NCBI GenBank assembly: GCA_002633005.1
Contig: NMRA01000336.1
Location: 146,601 to 210,600, forward strand
Source: Phoronis australis
Lineage: Eukaryota; Phoronida; Phoronidae
Length of the DNA: 64,000 bases
Direction of reading: 5' to 3'
Shown: piece by piece, positions 36,172 to 47,459 of the stretch
How the letters are laid out: the number at the start of each line of letters is the position of its first letter
Position numbering within the stretch: position 1 is the first letter of the stretch
Program-made: the position numbers and the translations under genes
The notes under the pieces: model-generated
The model's input: only the letters and a program-made list of their open reading frames with translations
The model's database searches: none
Told to the model about the DNA's origin: nothing

Positions 36172-39100
36172 TATGCGCCCACATATTTATATGTGGACGC
36201 ATTATGCCGTCATCTCCGTCCGTCCGTCCATTCGCTGCTCTATCTCCAAAACCCTTTGACATACGTTCATGAAATTTGGCACATATGTTCCATTGATGAA
36301 TGGGACGACATGAGCGAACTTTTGGACGGATCCGAGTACCAGTGTGCCCCCTAATGGCAATTTTAGTTTTTTATACTTACCTTTATATCTTCATGAATGG
36401 GACGACATGAGCGAACTTTCGGACGGATCCGACTACCGGTGTGCCCCATAGTGGCAATTTTAGATTTTTATGCTTTGTATCTTCAAAAATCCGTTAGTAT
36501 ATAGGCACCTATTAGTGAGATGACACTATCCTCCCGTTTTTGGATGGATTTTAGTTTGCGCCACCTAGTGGCCATTTTTGCTGTTTATGAGTCTGTTTTT
36601 TGCGTCCACCCCTCTATCAACCAACCGCTCAAAGGATGATTGTGAAAATTGGCATGTAGGCCTATGTGCTTACTATAAAGAGGACGGTTGACGATGATTT
36701 TCCGATGATTTCGACTACTGTGGCGCCTCCTAGTGGCAGTTTTGTTTTTTTTTTGCGCCTATGGCTGTATCTCCTAAACCGTTCGCAGGATCTTTACTTA
36801 ATTTAGCAAGTGCATTTATATGATGTTGACTACGCCGACGACGACTTTCCATGTCGTGAACACATTCACTACCACAAGAAACTGTAGGAACACTGCATTT
36901 ATCCACCTTCACTCTAATCAGGCTTCTATTATGAGTCAGCATGCGTGAATAATTGGCTGATAAGCCACCTCTGGAACTACTTTTGACTGAATGGATGACC
37001 AGGCCATAAAATGATGATTAGCCAGTTAACTAATGCAACAAAGAATAAAGTCGTAGCATCGCCTAGCCTTGGTGGAAAGCTGTATACTGTATTGGCTCTA
37101 ATAAACGCTTAGAAAAACTAATTTCACGGGGAAGGGACGCTTATTGTAGCCTAAGGCAGTTGAAACCTGGTTTCCCAAACAGGTAAAATCGGAAGCTAGG
37201 ATTCATCAAAATTTATGCTCTGTGACGTATTTGTAGCATATAATAGTCTTTCTACAAAATTGTGGTGCATTGTTATCAAACTCCGTTGTTAAATTACGAT
37301 CATGTTTCAGAAAATTGTGCTCATCACAGGGCGAAAACTTGCCAACTGATACGTCGCTGAATCTTGATCGTCAATAGAAAAAACTTGAATTCTTGAATAA
37401 AAATATAGTTTCGACTCAACAAATTTCCTGAAATCTTCCTTATGTTTTACAATATTTAAGTTCATGTGGAGTCCAGATTAATTGCGATTAAGTCCAAATC
37501 TGCACTACATCGTACCCCACAACACGAGAAAAATCTCTGGATGAACACACATGTTGTTGTCACGTGACATTTGTTTTGAAGTTCGTCTGCGTATGAGAGT
37601 GAGTGAGCGTGCGTGTGCGGGTCATCGACGACAGACGTTTTGTTACAAAAGGCGGAGGATTAGTCAAGAAAATGGCGTTTACTAGATTGTTTTCACACTT
37701 AAACGGCTGCAACGTGCAAGGTGAGTGCTGGTTAACTCACAGATTTTGTGTGCACAGGCCGACGGTCGTTAGCTCTACCATGGAGTATTAATAGTCCAAG
37801 GCTCGATCTACATGTTGGTGACGAGGTGAACTACCCAGGCTGTGTGAAATTTCTGGGACTTAAACGGAGACACTGACGCAGTGGTCAGCCAGCTCACTGT
37901 ATCAAGACTCATAGTCAAAATCCAAATTCGTTTTATCGTGTCCCTGTCAATAATAACGGCATGCTAAGGTTTCTTAATTTTCGTACTTCAGGAACATAAC
38001 AAGCACGTGTTTTGTACACATACGCGCATGCCGCAGATCAAATCTCGGAAATTTCCGATTTGACGGATGACAATGAATGAGCACAATGAAATTAAACAAC
38101 ATCGTTTTACAGCTTGTAAGATTCATAATAAACATATTTTGAATATTGCAATGCATGTGTTCCAAAATCTAAATAACTTGGGTCCTATATTTTTGTATTT
38201 GTGCACACCCAATGAAAGTAATCGTGAGTGTTGCTGTGTTGCAAAATCTTTTATCCTGGGCCGATTTGAAAAATTCAAAGTTGTACTCATATTTTTTTTT
38301 TGCTCCTCTTTTCAAATATTACAGTAAAAACTACATAAAACTCTCCATAAAAAGTACAGTCTGCTTGGCTAGACTGTAATCAGCTGATCATCCGCATGAG
38401 CAAAGCCAATTATCCTCGCTCGTGACTCGATGAATAGAGCAGCTTGGCGGCATCCCTTTGATCGTGAGCCGAGCTCGACTCAGCCAAGGTGGATAAATAC
38501 GGTCTAGTTCAATTTTACAAACCCCACAGTTTACCCTGACAGGCGGGGTTTGGACCAATCTTATTTAGTGGGGATGTTTATAGCATGTCAGACAGATCTG
38601 ACTACTGCTGTGCCCCCTAGTGGCAATTTATTTTTTTTTACGTTAAACACTGTATCTTTAAAGATCCTCAATAGATTTTCATAAAATTTTAAATATAGGC
38701 ATCTATTGTTGTGATGACGCTATCTGAGGTATTTTGCACCACCTAGTGGCCATTTTTTGCTCTTTTCAAATCTTGTTTTTGGCGTCCACCCCTGTATCAA
38801 CCAAATCATTTGAAAATTGGCATAAATGTTCTCAGTGTGAAGTTGACCTTTGATGATGGTGACTGACTACTGTGGCACCTGCTATTGGTAGTTTTGTTTT
38901 GCGCCCATAGTTGTATCTCCTAAATTTAATAAGTGTATTTATATGAAGATAACAGACGATGATGATTTTCAGGCGGATCCAAAGGACACTGTGTCCACTA
39001 GTGGCAATTTCATTTTATTCTGTTTTCCTTGTTTGTCTGAAGTTCCTTGTCAGATTTTTATGAAATATGGCATATGTTCCTGTTTTTGAATGGATTGTAT

Positions 39101-39205
39101 GTTTTTGCACCATTTAGTGGCCATTTTCATACAAATAAATAACCCTAAAATCACACCATTTGCAATGCATTCATGGGCGCATTTCAACGCTCCACGTTGC
39201 TCTTG
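36172..39205 (+). mobile_element. CTCF-box repeat element, copy 2, nested in Kolobok-like copy B
   Basis: Begins TATGCGCCCACATATTTATA and ends CCACGTTGCTCTTG. Copy A gives the approximate empty site (AACACGTTTG then TTCAATAACTCG near 15850), which shows both termini. No clear target duplication is visible. The box modules run 36172-36853 and 38588-39205; between them lies about 1.73 kb of other sequence (36854-38587), placed where copy 1 is continuous, including an LTR-like repeat (37560-37880). Confidence 0.7.
37560..37880 (+). repeat. Dispersed repeat copy 2 (LTR-like)
   Basis: Diverged copy of 2430-2760. It contains CACTTAAACGGCTGCAACG and a TTGGTGACGAGGTGAA block. It sits in the non-box segment of the nested element. 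Confidence 0.4.
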
Positions 39206-39736
39206 CTATAAGAACTATTTTTAAGGGTTTTACATCGAAGTTTGGTGATTTATTGGTGTTAAACGATGAATTCAAGCGATAAGGTGACACCACTAACCCG
39301 TGTTGTGAACTGCTGAACAGACTGCGTATGAAACCAATGACGTCATTGGATAATTTCAACACCTGCGTCTGCCGTCAGGTGTCAGGTAACGCAACCGAAC
39401 ATGCCGTTATCGAGTAGAACTGCTCGATCTAAATTGATACAAAATAGGTTGTTTTTTGGGCGGTATTCTCCTTTAACTCTGTAAACGTATAATTGAAAGT
39501 GGAAATTCTGTAGAATTTGTTGAACGTATACCAATCTGACATAAATAACTGTCATGGCCATGCTTTTTAAGTAAAATTTAATTACCAGTAAAAAGAAAAA
39601 TGTAAATTCATAACAAAACAACAGGATCCTTTACATGACCAAATTTCAAATAATATAAATGTTCAAGGTAAAGTCCTTTATACCATAATATTAGCCTCGA
39701 ATGGCAGATACAACCGTGTAATAATCCATAAAGTTA

Positions 39737-39758
39737 TCTCACTAGTGAGATAACATTT
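39737..39758. repeat. Perfect 22-bp palindrome
   Basis: GTTATCTCACTAGTGAGATAAC is fully self-complementary and lies beside TTTGGCGGGAAA. No function can be assigned. Confidence 0.7.
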
Positions 39759-40354
39759 TGGCGGGAAACCAAGGCTGCTCATCGAACGTAAAAATAGAAT
39801 ACTTAAATGAGCACGCACAACAATAGAATGTTCAGCAAAGGGCATTGCACCGACAATTATATACTATGAAAAATAAGACTCATAATTTCCATAAAAATGA
39901 TATTTTAATTCAGTGAAATTTTTCTCTCGTGTTCTCTCACTTGTAAGTCACCGATCTCCAATTTGAATGTCGGGGTCGTGTGGTCGAGATCCTTTGACTT
40001 GAGCATTATAGTCAGTTACTAGTGGTAACCTACTTTAGCAGACTATATCATATTCCCGGTCAAAGCTTAGCGTGATAAAACGTGTAGTAAGCTGTAACAG
40101 TTGCTAAACCTTAATTATAGATTCACTTTATTTCTATTTTGTTTTTTTTTTCAATTGGTTTTGAGTAAAAGCATTATTTTACAAAAATATCTCTGCTTTT
40201 CTTAAAAGGTCACGGCCTCTGACCCCAGGCCTCTGACTTAAAAAGTAGTTACAAAGCCGAGTCGAGTCGAGAAAGGTAGATCGATTCATTGCAATGTTTC
40301 TCGTTCAGTATGTGGTATAAATAGATTATTACATGTTCTCAGTCATTATACCCC

Positions 40355-40493
40355 TTATCTAGAGCTCTCGTGGATTTTGGAGAATTATCGCCCGAGGGGC
40401 GTTAGCCCCAAGGGTGATAATTCATTATTATCACCCTTGGGGCTAACGCCCCTCGGGCGATAATTCTCCAAAATCCACTCGGGCTCTAGATAA
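40355..40493. mobile_element. Hairpin MITE, copy 1
   Basis: Two 66-bp arms (40355-40420 and 40428-40493) are inverted copies with about three mismatches, separated by a 7-base loop TTCATTA. The arm holds GGAGAATTATCGCCCGAGGG and GCGTTAGCCCCAAGGGTG. The flanks (from about 40245, AGAAAGGTAGATCGATT and TTTCTCGTTCAGTATGTG) also occur, inverted, around the second copy at 49946-50100, so the family unit is larger than the hairpin. Confidence 0.8.
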
Positions 40494-40832
40494 CGGGAGA
40501 TAATGACTTCGCCATGTTATAATCTGTATATCTTTTCATAGTTCCTCATGCAAAAGTGGAACATTTTAAAAACAATTCCTAGAGAACAGTGCATGAATCA
40601 TAATATCTGAAATAGATCTCATTCAGCTACTTATGGCCAAAATTGAACATTTTTCTAAGGTCTTACATAAGTTAAAACCACGTGGACCTTTTTCAGAAAT
40701 AGTATTTTACTATAATTTCAAAATGGCTGAATGTATGTTGTATAACACAGCCTGTGAAATGTTGTTATTATATGCAAGTATTTCGAAGTAATTCAACATG
40801 TTCTGAGGCTGTCTGGTTTACACATTTTACAG

Positions 40833-40998
40833 ATCACAGCAAGGTATGCAGCCTCAGTCCCTGAATAGTCAAACCAACAGGAGCAGTCACAAGAGGAATA
40901 GACCCGGCACAATGTCTCACAAGAACAAAAAGGTGCACAAGAGCATGCACTGGTTGAGCGTGTGAGCGAGACATCCGTGGTCGAGGTTGAACCTGCAA
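40833..40998 (+). pseudogene. Possible exon of the homeodomain-like gene, with in-frame TAGs
   Basis: Acceptor CATTTTACAG and donor GCAA|GTAAGT are good. In the frame continuing from 34587 it reads ITARYAASVPE, TAG, SNQQEQSQEE, TAG, TRHNVSQEQKGAQEHALVE, RVSETSVVEVEPA. The later part looks coding. Both TAGs stand where a Gln codon CAG would fit a Gln/Glu-rich stretch. Exit phase 1 agrees with 42352. Confidence 0.3.
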
Positions 40999-41170
40999 GT
41001 AAGTTTTCACTTCTCAGTTCTCAGAAAACTCTAAATGGAAGTTTAAAACTAATAACAATCTTAAGTAAAATTTTCATAAGGTTTGAAAGAAACTGATAGG
41101 ATAAAATGCATTTCTCAATGTTTTTTTTATTAAATATGGGTTGCGAAGCGAATAAGAGAGATTATCAGAG

Positions 41171-41862
41171 GATCAAAAACCGGACGATCGCCGCACAAAT
41201 AAAAAAGTTCATGTTCAATTCAACGTTTCGTCTTTTCATTAGACATCGTCAGGATCATATTTACAACAATTTAGGACAACAAGTGCCAACATACATCTCA
41301 GGTAACATCCATAGAGTGAAGTGAGAGATACATAGAATATGGTCAGTAGCTGGTCATCACCATAGCTGCAGGGTCACAGAGCTCTGCATGTTATTCAGAG
41401 AATCAGTGGCATGCTGGTTCTGAATAGCCAATGACTCTTTAATGTACAGTAACTCCTTATTAGGTTCTCTGCTGATAATACTAACGGAGTTGGCTTGGTG
41501 ATTGTAGCTAATACAATGCCTATATATGTTACTTTTCTCTGAGGTGTGATGTTCTTTCAACCTGTCACAGATGCGTCTCTGTGTGAGTCCTATATAGAAT
41601 TCCTTACAGTTGTCACATTCAACCTTATACACAACATTGCTCTTGTTCAATAAAGGGATGGGTGACTTCAGTTTACATTACATAGCATACTGGAAAGTTT
41701 CCGAAGGTGTTTGAAAACAACTATCAGTTCAACGACTGGGTCTACGCAATGAATAAGGCGAGATAATTGACGTTTCAATTTTATACTGCTAGGCCCGGTG
41801 TAACCAAGGGAAAAGAAAACATGAACTTTTTTATTTGTGCGGCGATCGTCCGGTTTTTGATC
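41171..41862 (-). mobile_element. Penelope-like retroelement fragment with inverted repeats
   Basis: Perfect 45-bp inverted repeats flank the fragment (41171-41215 and 41818-41862; GATCAAAAACCGGACGATCG at the outer edge). Between them, the minus strand 41650-41357 encodes a GIY-YIG endonuclease domain: NVVYKVECDNCKEFYIGLTQ, RRICDRLKEH, then IKESLAIQNQ. VVY...YIG...R...E...N matches the Penelope C-terminal endonuclease. The reverse transcriptase is missing. CGTTTCGTC near 41222 is typical of Penelope 3' regions. Confidence 0.8.
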
Positions 41863-42351
41863 TCATTGTGGCCAAAAACTGATTTAAGATTTAAGATTTA
41901 AGAGGAAGATCTAGTTTGAGTTCAGTGGATCCAAGTGCCTTGCTCTAGCAACAGTTACAAGTGAATGTGCGACCTCAGATTGTGTTTGGGGACCTCGGAA
42001 AATCTCAAGTTGACACAAAGTCGTCACTGCGAGTATTAAAGTCAAACAATAATTCCCCGACAATTGCTTCAAACTTTGTGCAATCTTGAAATGGCTAACA
42101 GTGTTCCTAGATTTGATACCTTTGATTCAGAATTGCTCCATTTATTTCTAGGAAAACTTTTAGTCATTTTCCCATTTCGCCAACAATGAGGTTGCGTATG
42201 CGAACAGTAGGTAGCCAAATCGAGCATTGAAGTTCATACCAATGCCTCAAATTGTTTAATATACTATAAATGATATGCTAAACAAAAGACTGCATAGGTG
42301 GACTTGGTCATTAAATTTTGGTAGTTAAGCATATGATGTTTTTTTTTACAG

Positions 42352-42412
42352 TGGACATACCCGGTATTTAAGATGATGGAGAGAAGAGAGGTGCACATGG
42401 TGGAAGTTAAAG
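42352..42412 (+). pseudogene. Possible short exon with in-frame TAA codons
   Basis: Acceptor TTTTTTTACAG is strong; the donor AAAG|GTGATA is acceptable. In the phase entering from 40998 it reads MDIPGI, TAA, DDGEKRGAHGGS, TAA, and leaves in phase 2, which fits the single leading base of 42863. A different frame is open (WTYPVFKMMERREVHMVEVK), so the assignment is uncertain. Confidence 0.2.
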
Positions 42413-42862
42413 GTGATACTTAATCTGGAATTTCTTTTTCGAAGAACCTGTTGATTAATAGGATTGGTCATGAGTTTGCGCAGGTAATTCATGCAATGGG
42501 CCCATTACCATGTAGTCTATGGACCTTCATCATTTTTCTTCTTTTTTAGTCATTGTATAGAGAATTGCAATGCCAACACAAAATTGAAAGTTGCTTATTA
42601 TTATTCCGACTAATCTCAAAAGTGTATGGTAGTGTCCTTACTTTGGAGAACATGGTCAATTGAATAATCCGATTTTTGTTCATCTACAAATGGAATTTAG
42701 GTTTTGGTTGCATTGAATGAATGTCGATTGCATTGCTGTCTAGAATTTAGACGTTCTCAGTTTCAATTACCAAATCATGATCAATACGTTTTTCTGACTA
42801 TTGCTTCAATAATCACCATGTTTCGCTGCCTGATTTCATGGATGTTATAAATTCTGTTACAG

Positions 42863-43103
42863 ACTCAAAAAAGATATGACAGAAAACCCTCCAAAAAAAG
42901 AAACCAAAAATGCAGGAGCTTTGGATTTTCAAGGATGTTTTAAGTATGCGTATTTATTTACTAAAGATGGCGAAAAACAAGCAGAGGTACTGTGGGAGAC
43001 TGGGGAAGTGACATTCGAGCCATATGAAAACTTAAAAGATATTGAGCCTTGCTTCCCAAATTTGTCTTCATCAGTTGTTGGCTTTATCACGTTACCTTGT
43101 TAT
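42863..43103 (+). CDS. Possible exon of the homeodomain-like gene
   Basis: After acceptor TTCTGTTACAG the frame reads LKKDMTENPPKKETKNAGAL, then DFQGCFKYAYLFTKDGEK and QAEVLWETGEVTFEPYENL. V.WE.G.VT.EPYENL recalls chromodomain-like or tudor-like beta strands (WE...T.EP..NL), but the match is short. The frame runs into a CTCF-box repeat copy that starts near 43104, so the real 3' boundary is unclear and the exon may be truncated by that insertion. Confidence 0.4.
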
Positions 43104-43720
43104 GTCCCACATACTTATATGTGGGAGCATATTGCCATCATGTCTATCCTGCATCGGCAGGTATATCTCTTGAACTGCAGTACCACATATTGGCAATTTT
43201 AGTTTTTTAGTTGCCTCTGTATTTTTGTAATTCTTTGATGGATTTTCTTGAAATTTGTCAGATAGGGTTCTACTAGGGAGGGGACGATACCTTTAAATTG
43301 TTGGACATCTTTAATGGTTCTGCACCACCTAGTTGTCAATTTTGAAATTGTTTATTTTTTAGGGTCTGTCTTTCTATCTGTAAAACTACTTGGAGGATCG
43401 TTGTTAAAGTTGGCATAATTATGTTTCTCTGATGAGATGCCCGCGACTGACGTTGATATTCGAAGGGGTTCCAGTACTTTGGCACCACGTCATGGCATTT
43501 TTGTTCTCCTGTACCGTTGTGTCTCCTTAACCATTTGTAGGATATTTTTGAATTTTGGCAGACATGCACCTACAGAGGTGACAATATTTTACCACCAGTT
43601 TCAGAAGCCTTGGACCACCTCTTAAGGCAGTTTTAGGTGTTCACGTTTGTCTTTGTACTTTAGAAATTGATCTATGGACTTCTATAAAATCTGGCAAATA
43701 GGCATTGATTTGTGGGAGGG
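43104..43720 (+). repeat. CTCF-box repeat element, degraded copy 3
   Basis: Starts with a decayed hairpin TTATGTCCCACATACTTATATG and TGTGGGAGCAT, followed by TTTGATGGATTTTCTTGAAA, CTGCACCACCTAGTTGTCA and GATGAGATGCC-type modules in the order of copy 1. The boxes are mutated away from the CTCF core. Confidence 0.6.
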
Positions 43721-45347
43721 TTTTGCAATTGCGAAGTGCCCTTATTTTTGAAGATTTTTGTCTATAAAGTTTAAATTGAGTGGAGCAGAATTTAAAAGAT
43801 TTAGACATGGATAATGCCAGATTTGCTAAAATATTCTGTGAAAATTAGGTTTGTAATATTTCATTCAACTTCGCTGGTGTAATACAATTGGTTCCCGGTG
43901 TCAAGCGTAGGTGTCTAATCTCTGTTTTATGTTTATCCACCTTATTATTTCCTGCAGAGGAGATTTTTCAGGCATATGTTATGTGATTTATATAAAGACC
44001 CAAGTACATAGCTGGCTTAAAACCTTGAATGTAATAATTTGTTTGTACTATGAGACCATATCCTGTAATAGGGGACTTTTCAACTGATTAAAACAATGAT
44101 TCTTTTTTCTTTGAAATATTGTTTGCAGTCATATTTGTAATTGTTGCCTATTGTTTGTATGTAATCTTTGAATGTGTGTTTTATAAAAAGTTGTATTTGA
44201 TATGTACATAGATTGAAAGTGTTACCTTGGTCATAAATATTCTCAAACAACTTCGATGAACCTTTTCTTATCTCATATTTACTTGCTATATTATGTGTTG
44301 CACTGTCGTTTGTTGATAAACAATTTTGTTGTTGAAGTGGTTCATGACTGACAATAGTTTTAATTTGGACATAGGTTCGCTATCTAGCTAAAATGCAGTT
44401 GTTTAATGAAGGTCTGAATGTTTGTGATAGTTGGTGTACACTGATTTTCAAATTCATCAGATGTACATGAAAATAAATATTGAAAATGTTTTTTCTTCGT
44501 TCTCCTTATATTTTAATGTTTAAAGCCTCCTAATCAGTAACCAAGCCAATTAATACCTCATAATGAAGACATTTCACAATCACCGATCTTGTCTGCTCAC
44601 ATCTTGAAGTTAAATGCGCGATAAGTACAAAGAATACAGAAATATACGTCATTTGAAATGGGGACAATCGTGAGTCTCCAAACCCTAGTTCAAAAAGGAT
44701 AAAAGACCCCAAAGCCACAGAAAAAAATCATATGTGCAATTAGTCTCACCTTTGTGTATGTTAGAAAATTTTTACCTAAAAACTTCGTGTCGGAAAAGTC
44801 CAGATATGCATGTAGAATGGACAAAATCGCCAGACCATCCAACATTATAGTGCCTGGGTGGGATGGTACCACCCAAACATCTTGGTACGTATGTTTACGG
44901 GCTTCAAAAATAGCCCAGACATTAATGGAATGGTTTGACACAAAAGACCCATCCCCAGTCGAAGAGAAAACCCTAAACAGGTGACCCTAAAACCCCCGTC
45001 ACACCGGAGGTGCGGTGCTTGTACACTAGGAACCAATCGCAGTGGCACCTCCATGATCGCTGTGGCTCCGCCATTGATCGCCGTAGCACCGCGGAAAACT
45101 GTCAAAACTGCGGACCTTCTCCATAACGGAGTGTTTATGGTGAAAAAGCTTCCCTTATTGTCAAAACGAATGAAAAACATAACTCCAAAGCGCATAATTT
45201 GCACTACACGTCCTTTATTGAAATGGGAACCTTTCAATACTTTTATTACTCATGCATACGTGCACCCCTGGATTCATTGCCGCCTGCTTATGAATCGCCG
45301 CAATAAAAATGAATTATATTTTAAGAGGCGTGATATGACGCCTATTT

Positions 45348-45434
45348 GCGTGATATGGCACGTATTAGCATTACGTGACGCAGTGGTGCGTTATATGATG
45401 CATTTTTACGTCATGTCACGCAAATTTGCGTGAC
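45348..45434. repeat. Small inverted repeat
   Basis: ATTTGCGTGATATGGCACGTA is mirrored by TACGTCATGTCACGCAAAT across about 45 bases. GCGTGATATG also recurs in direct orientation just upstream. Possibly a MITE remnant. Confidence 0.45.
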
Positions 45435-46769
45435 CTTACACAGTCTTTAAATTGCAAATTACCGAAACTAATAAATACAGAAATGTGTTAAGAAAGATAG
45501 TCTTTCGTAGCTAGCAATTTTTAGGGCATTTTCGTAATATTACTTTCCAGTTCGGGATCAAATGAGAAATTCCCTTTTTGAATAAGATCGACTCAATGTT
45601 CTCTTTACAAATGGATAAAACCGGCGTTAGTGGGAGGGAATCAAAATTAAACTGTGAACGTCCCGTGTTTCACTAGTGAAGTAAGGCCATAGAGTGAATT
45701 TAACAATCAGAGCGGAAAAAACTTCGTAAACTGGGAATAACTAGGCATACCGATTCGGTCCATCTGGGTAATGTATCCATTAGAATGTATGAAGAATACA
45801 AATCTGGCAAAAGCATGTGGTCGCTGCTACAATCAAATTAATGTTGGTGTCCGAAAGGCCTCAATACAAATGCATTCATTTTTAGTGAGTAAAACTGGCA
45901 AAAGTACGAGCCATCCAACATTAAATTGCAAACAACTTCGAACTTAACAGAACAGGACCCGTTGAATTTGAGGATCAGGGCGGCCAGGTTCGTGATCTGG
46001 AAATGGGGTATTCATACATGTGAGCCCCCCATGTGGAGAAGTGGGCAAAAAAGGTCCGCTCCTGAGAGACAAAAATTCCAAGAAAATGAGACAAAAGTCC
46101 AATACATAAGCGCAAACGCGCACTTCACAGTGGTGCTCCATTTTTTTCTTTTCTTTTTTAGTCCGCCCGCTCTTTTGTTAGTAAAAGGTCCGCGACGTCA
46201 AGAATTCGACCCCCCCCTATATTGAAGGCTGGGTGCGCGCGTGTCATAGTTAGATAACGTGGTGAAGAAAGGTGGAGCGCTCTCTTGTTTTCGTCCAAGG
46301 AGTGTATGTGTACTCAACAGTTGGTGGTGGAAAGGCCTACATACTTGTATATTCATCCTTAAAAAATGTGTATGAACAAAAAGGTCGGACGTGCGTTTGG
46401 ACTTGAATGGTAGGCCCCTAAATGACAAAGTGCGTTATTAGGTAACTTGCCAAATTTAATGAATTACAGCGATCCTCCAAGTTATTGTGAACGCCAGTAA
46501 AATGTGGAGACTTTAATAGCAAAAATTCAAGCTTAAAAACGGTTTATTTCACACTCGGTATGTGGGACGAAACTTCAAGACTGAAAACTTAGGACACCGA
46601 ACCATACCAACCAAACAAAAGCTTTGCATCGTTTTGAGCACAAAGTCTAAAATAACTTACCAAGACTTTAAAATCTCAATCTTTCCGGGTCCATTATGAA
46701 ACTTGATTGTAGGTTTCCATGAATTGTAGTGTTTTGCACGAACTTGTAAGTAAATAACGACACATATCT

Positions 46770-47456
46770 ATCCAACGTTTCAGTTTTATTACTCTAAGCC
46801 ATTCTCAAGGAAACAGTTCACATACTCAAAGAGGCGACACAGGTAGAGAACGGACTGTACAGGTACACGTCAAAATGCATCGTGAGGGGAAAGAGACCAG
46901 ATATCAAAACAGTTGAAGCTCAAATGAACCAATGTTTCTATTGAGGTAGCACTCAGCATTGTTCAACCGTATGAGCTTCCTTTATGAGGAGCCTGAGGGT
47001 GTCATTTTCCTTGTCTATGATCTGAACACCAGAGCAATCTATAGTGTGACCAGTTGTCAAGGAATGATTGAGAACAGAAATGTGTGTGTCTTTACAGTGT
47101 TCTTTGACTCTGTTGGTTGTTCCAATGTAAAACTGTTCACATTCATTACAGTTGTGTTGGTACACAACATGACTTCTCAATGGTGTTCTTAGTCTCGACA
47201 CTGACAAAAGTCTGTTAACCGGTTGGAAGATTGTTACGAGTTGCAAACATGGAGCAATTAATACATCAAGAAAACTAATGCAGTTGTCTGCGTCTGACTC
47301 CATGGTAAATTTAATACTATTACATGACGTGTTCATCCAGTCAAGAAATGGCTTAGCTTGACTGTGACGGCTAAAAGTCAGGAAAATGTCATAAACATGT
47401 AGTGTTTTCCCTTCCAAAATTCGTTTCCTTGGATAACAGTTGAGATAGACTTTCAA
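46770..47456 (-). mobile_element. Penelope-like retroelement fragment 2
   Basis: The minus strand 47456-46953 is open for 167 codons and ends with a GIY-YIG-type domain: SHVVYQHNCNECEQFYIGTT, NRVKEHCKDTH, then LIKEAHTVEQC. The upstream part (DWMNTSCNSIKFTMESDADN, CISFLDVLI) corresponds to the segment after the reverse transcriptase core in Penelope-like proteins. The core with the catalytic aspartates is not present. The 3' region has CCAACGTTTCAG near 46773, as in other family members. A distinct lineage from the 41357 fragment. Confidence 0.75.
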
Positions 47457-47459
47457 TAA

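Larger units (their letters stand above)
34747..39472 (+). mobile_element. Kolobok-like DNA transposon, copy B, with nested element
   Basis: Ends AGGAGAATGCCACCC and GGGCGGTATTCTCCT are inverted copies, flanked by TTAA on both sides (34743-34746, 39473-39476), the target duplication of Kolobok elements. The body before 36172 and after 39205 aligns with copy A (14190-18380). It contains a THAP-like remnant (34905-35110, MWLAVVKNERY) and a minus-strand P2X7-tail-like remnant (GFTGYQFEPEYIDQEI). Bases 36172-39205 are a later insertion. Without it the element is about 1.7 kb. A local duplication near 35870-35965 is specific to this copy. Confidence 0.75.

Noticed and set aside
41219-41260. Hammerhead ribozyme in the Penelope-like fragment
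   Set aside because: The minus strand has CTAATGA...GAAACGTTG, but the first core block differs from CTGATGA at an essential G and stem II is not formed, so at most it is a decayed relic.
44981-45433. 150-codon plus-strand frame
   Set aside because: No domain, no consistent splice sites, and it runs through short repeated and palindromic sequence.
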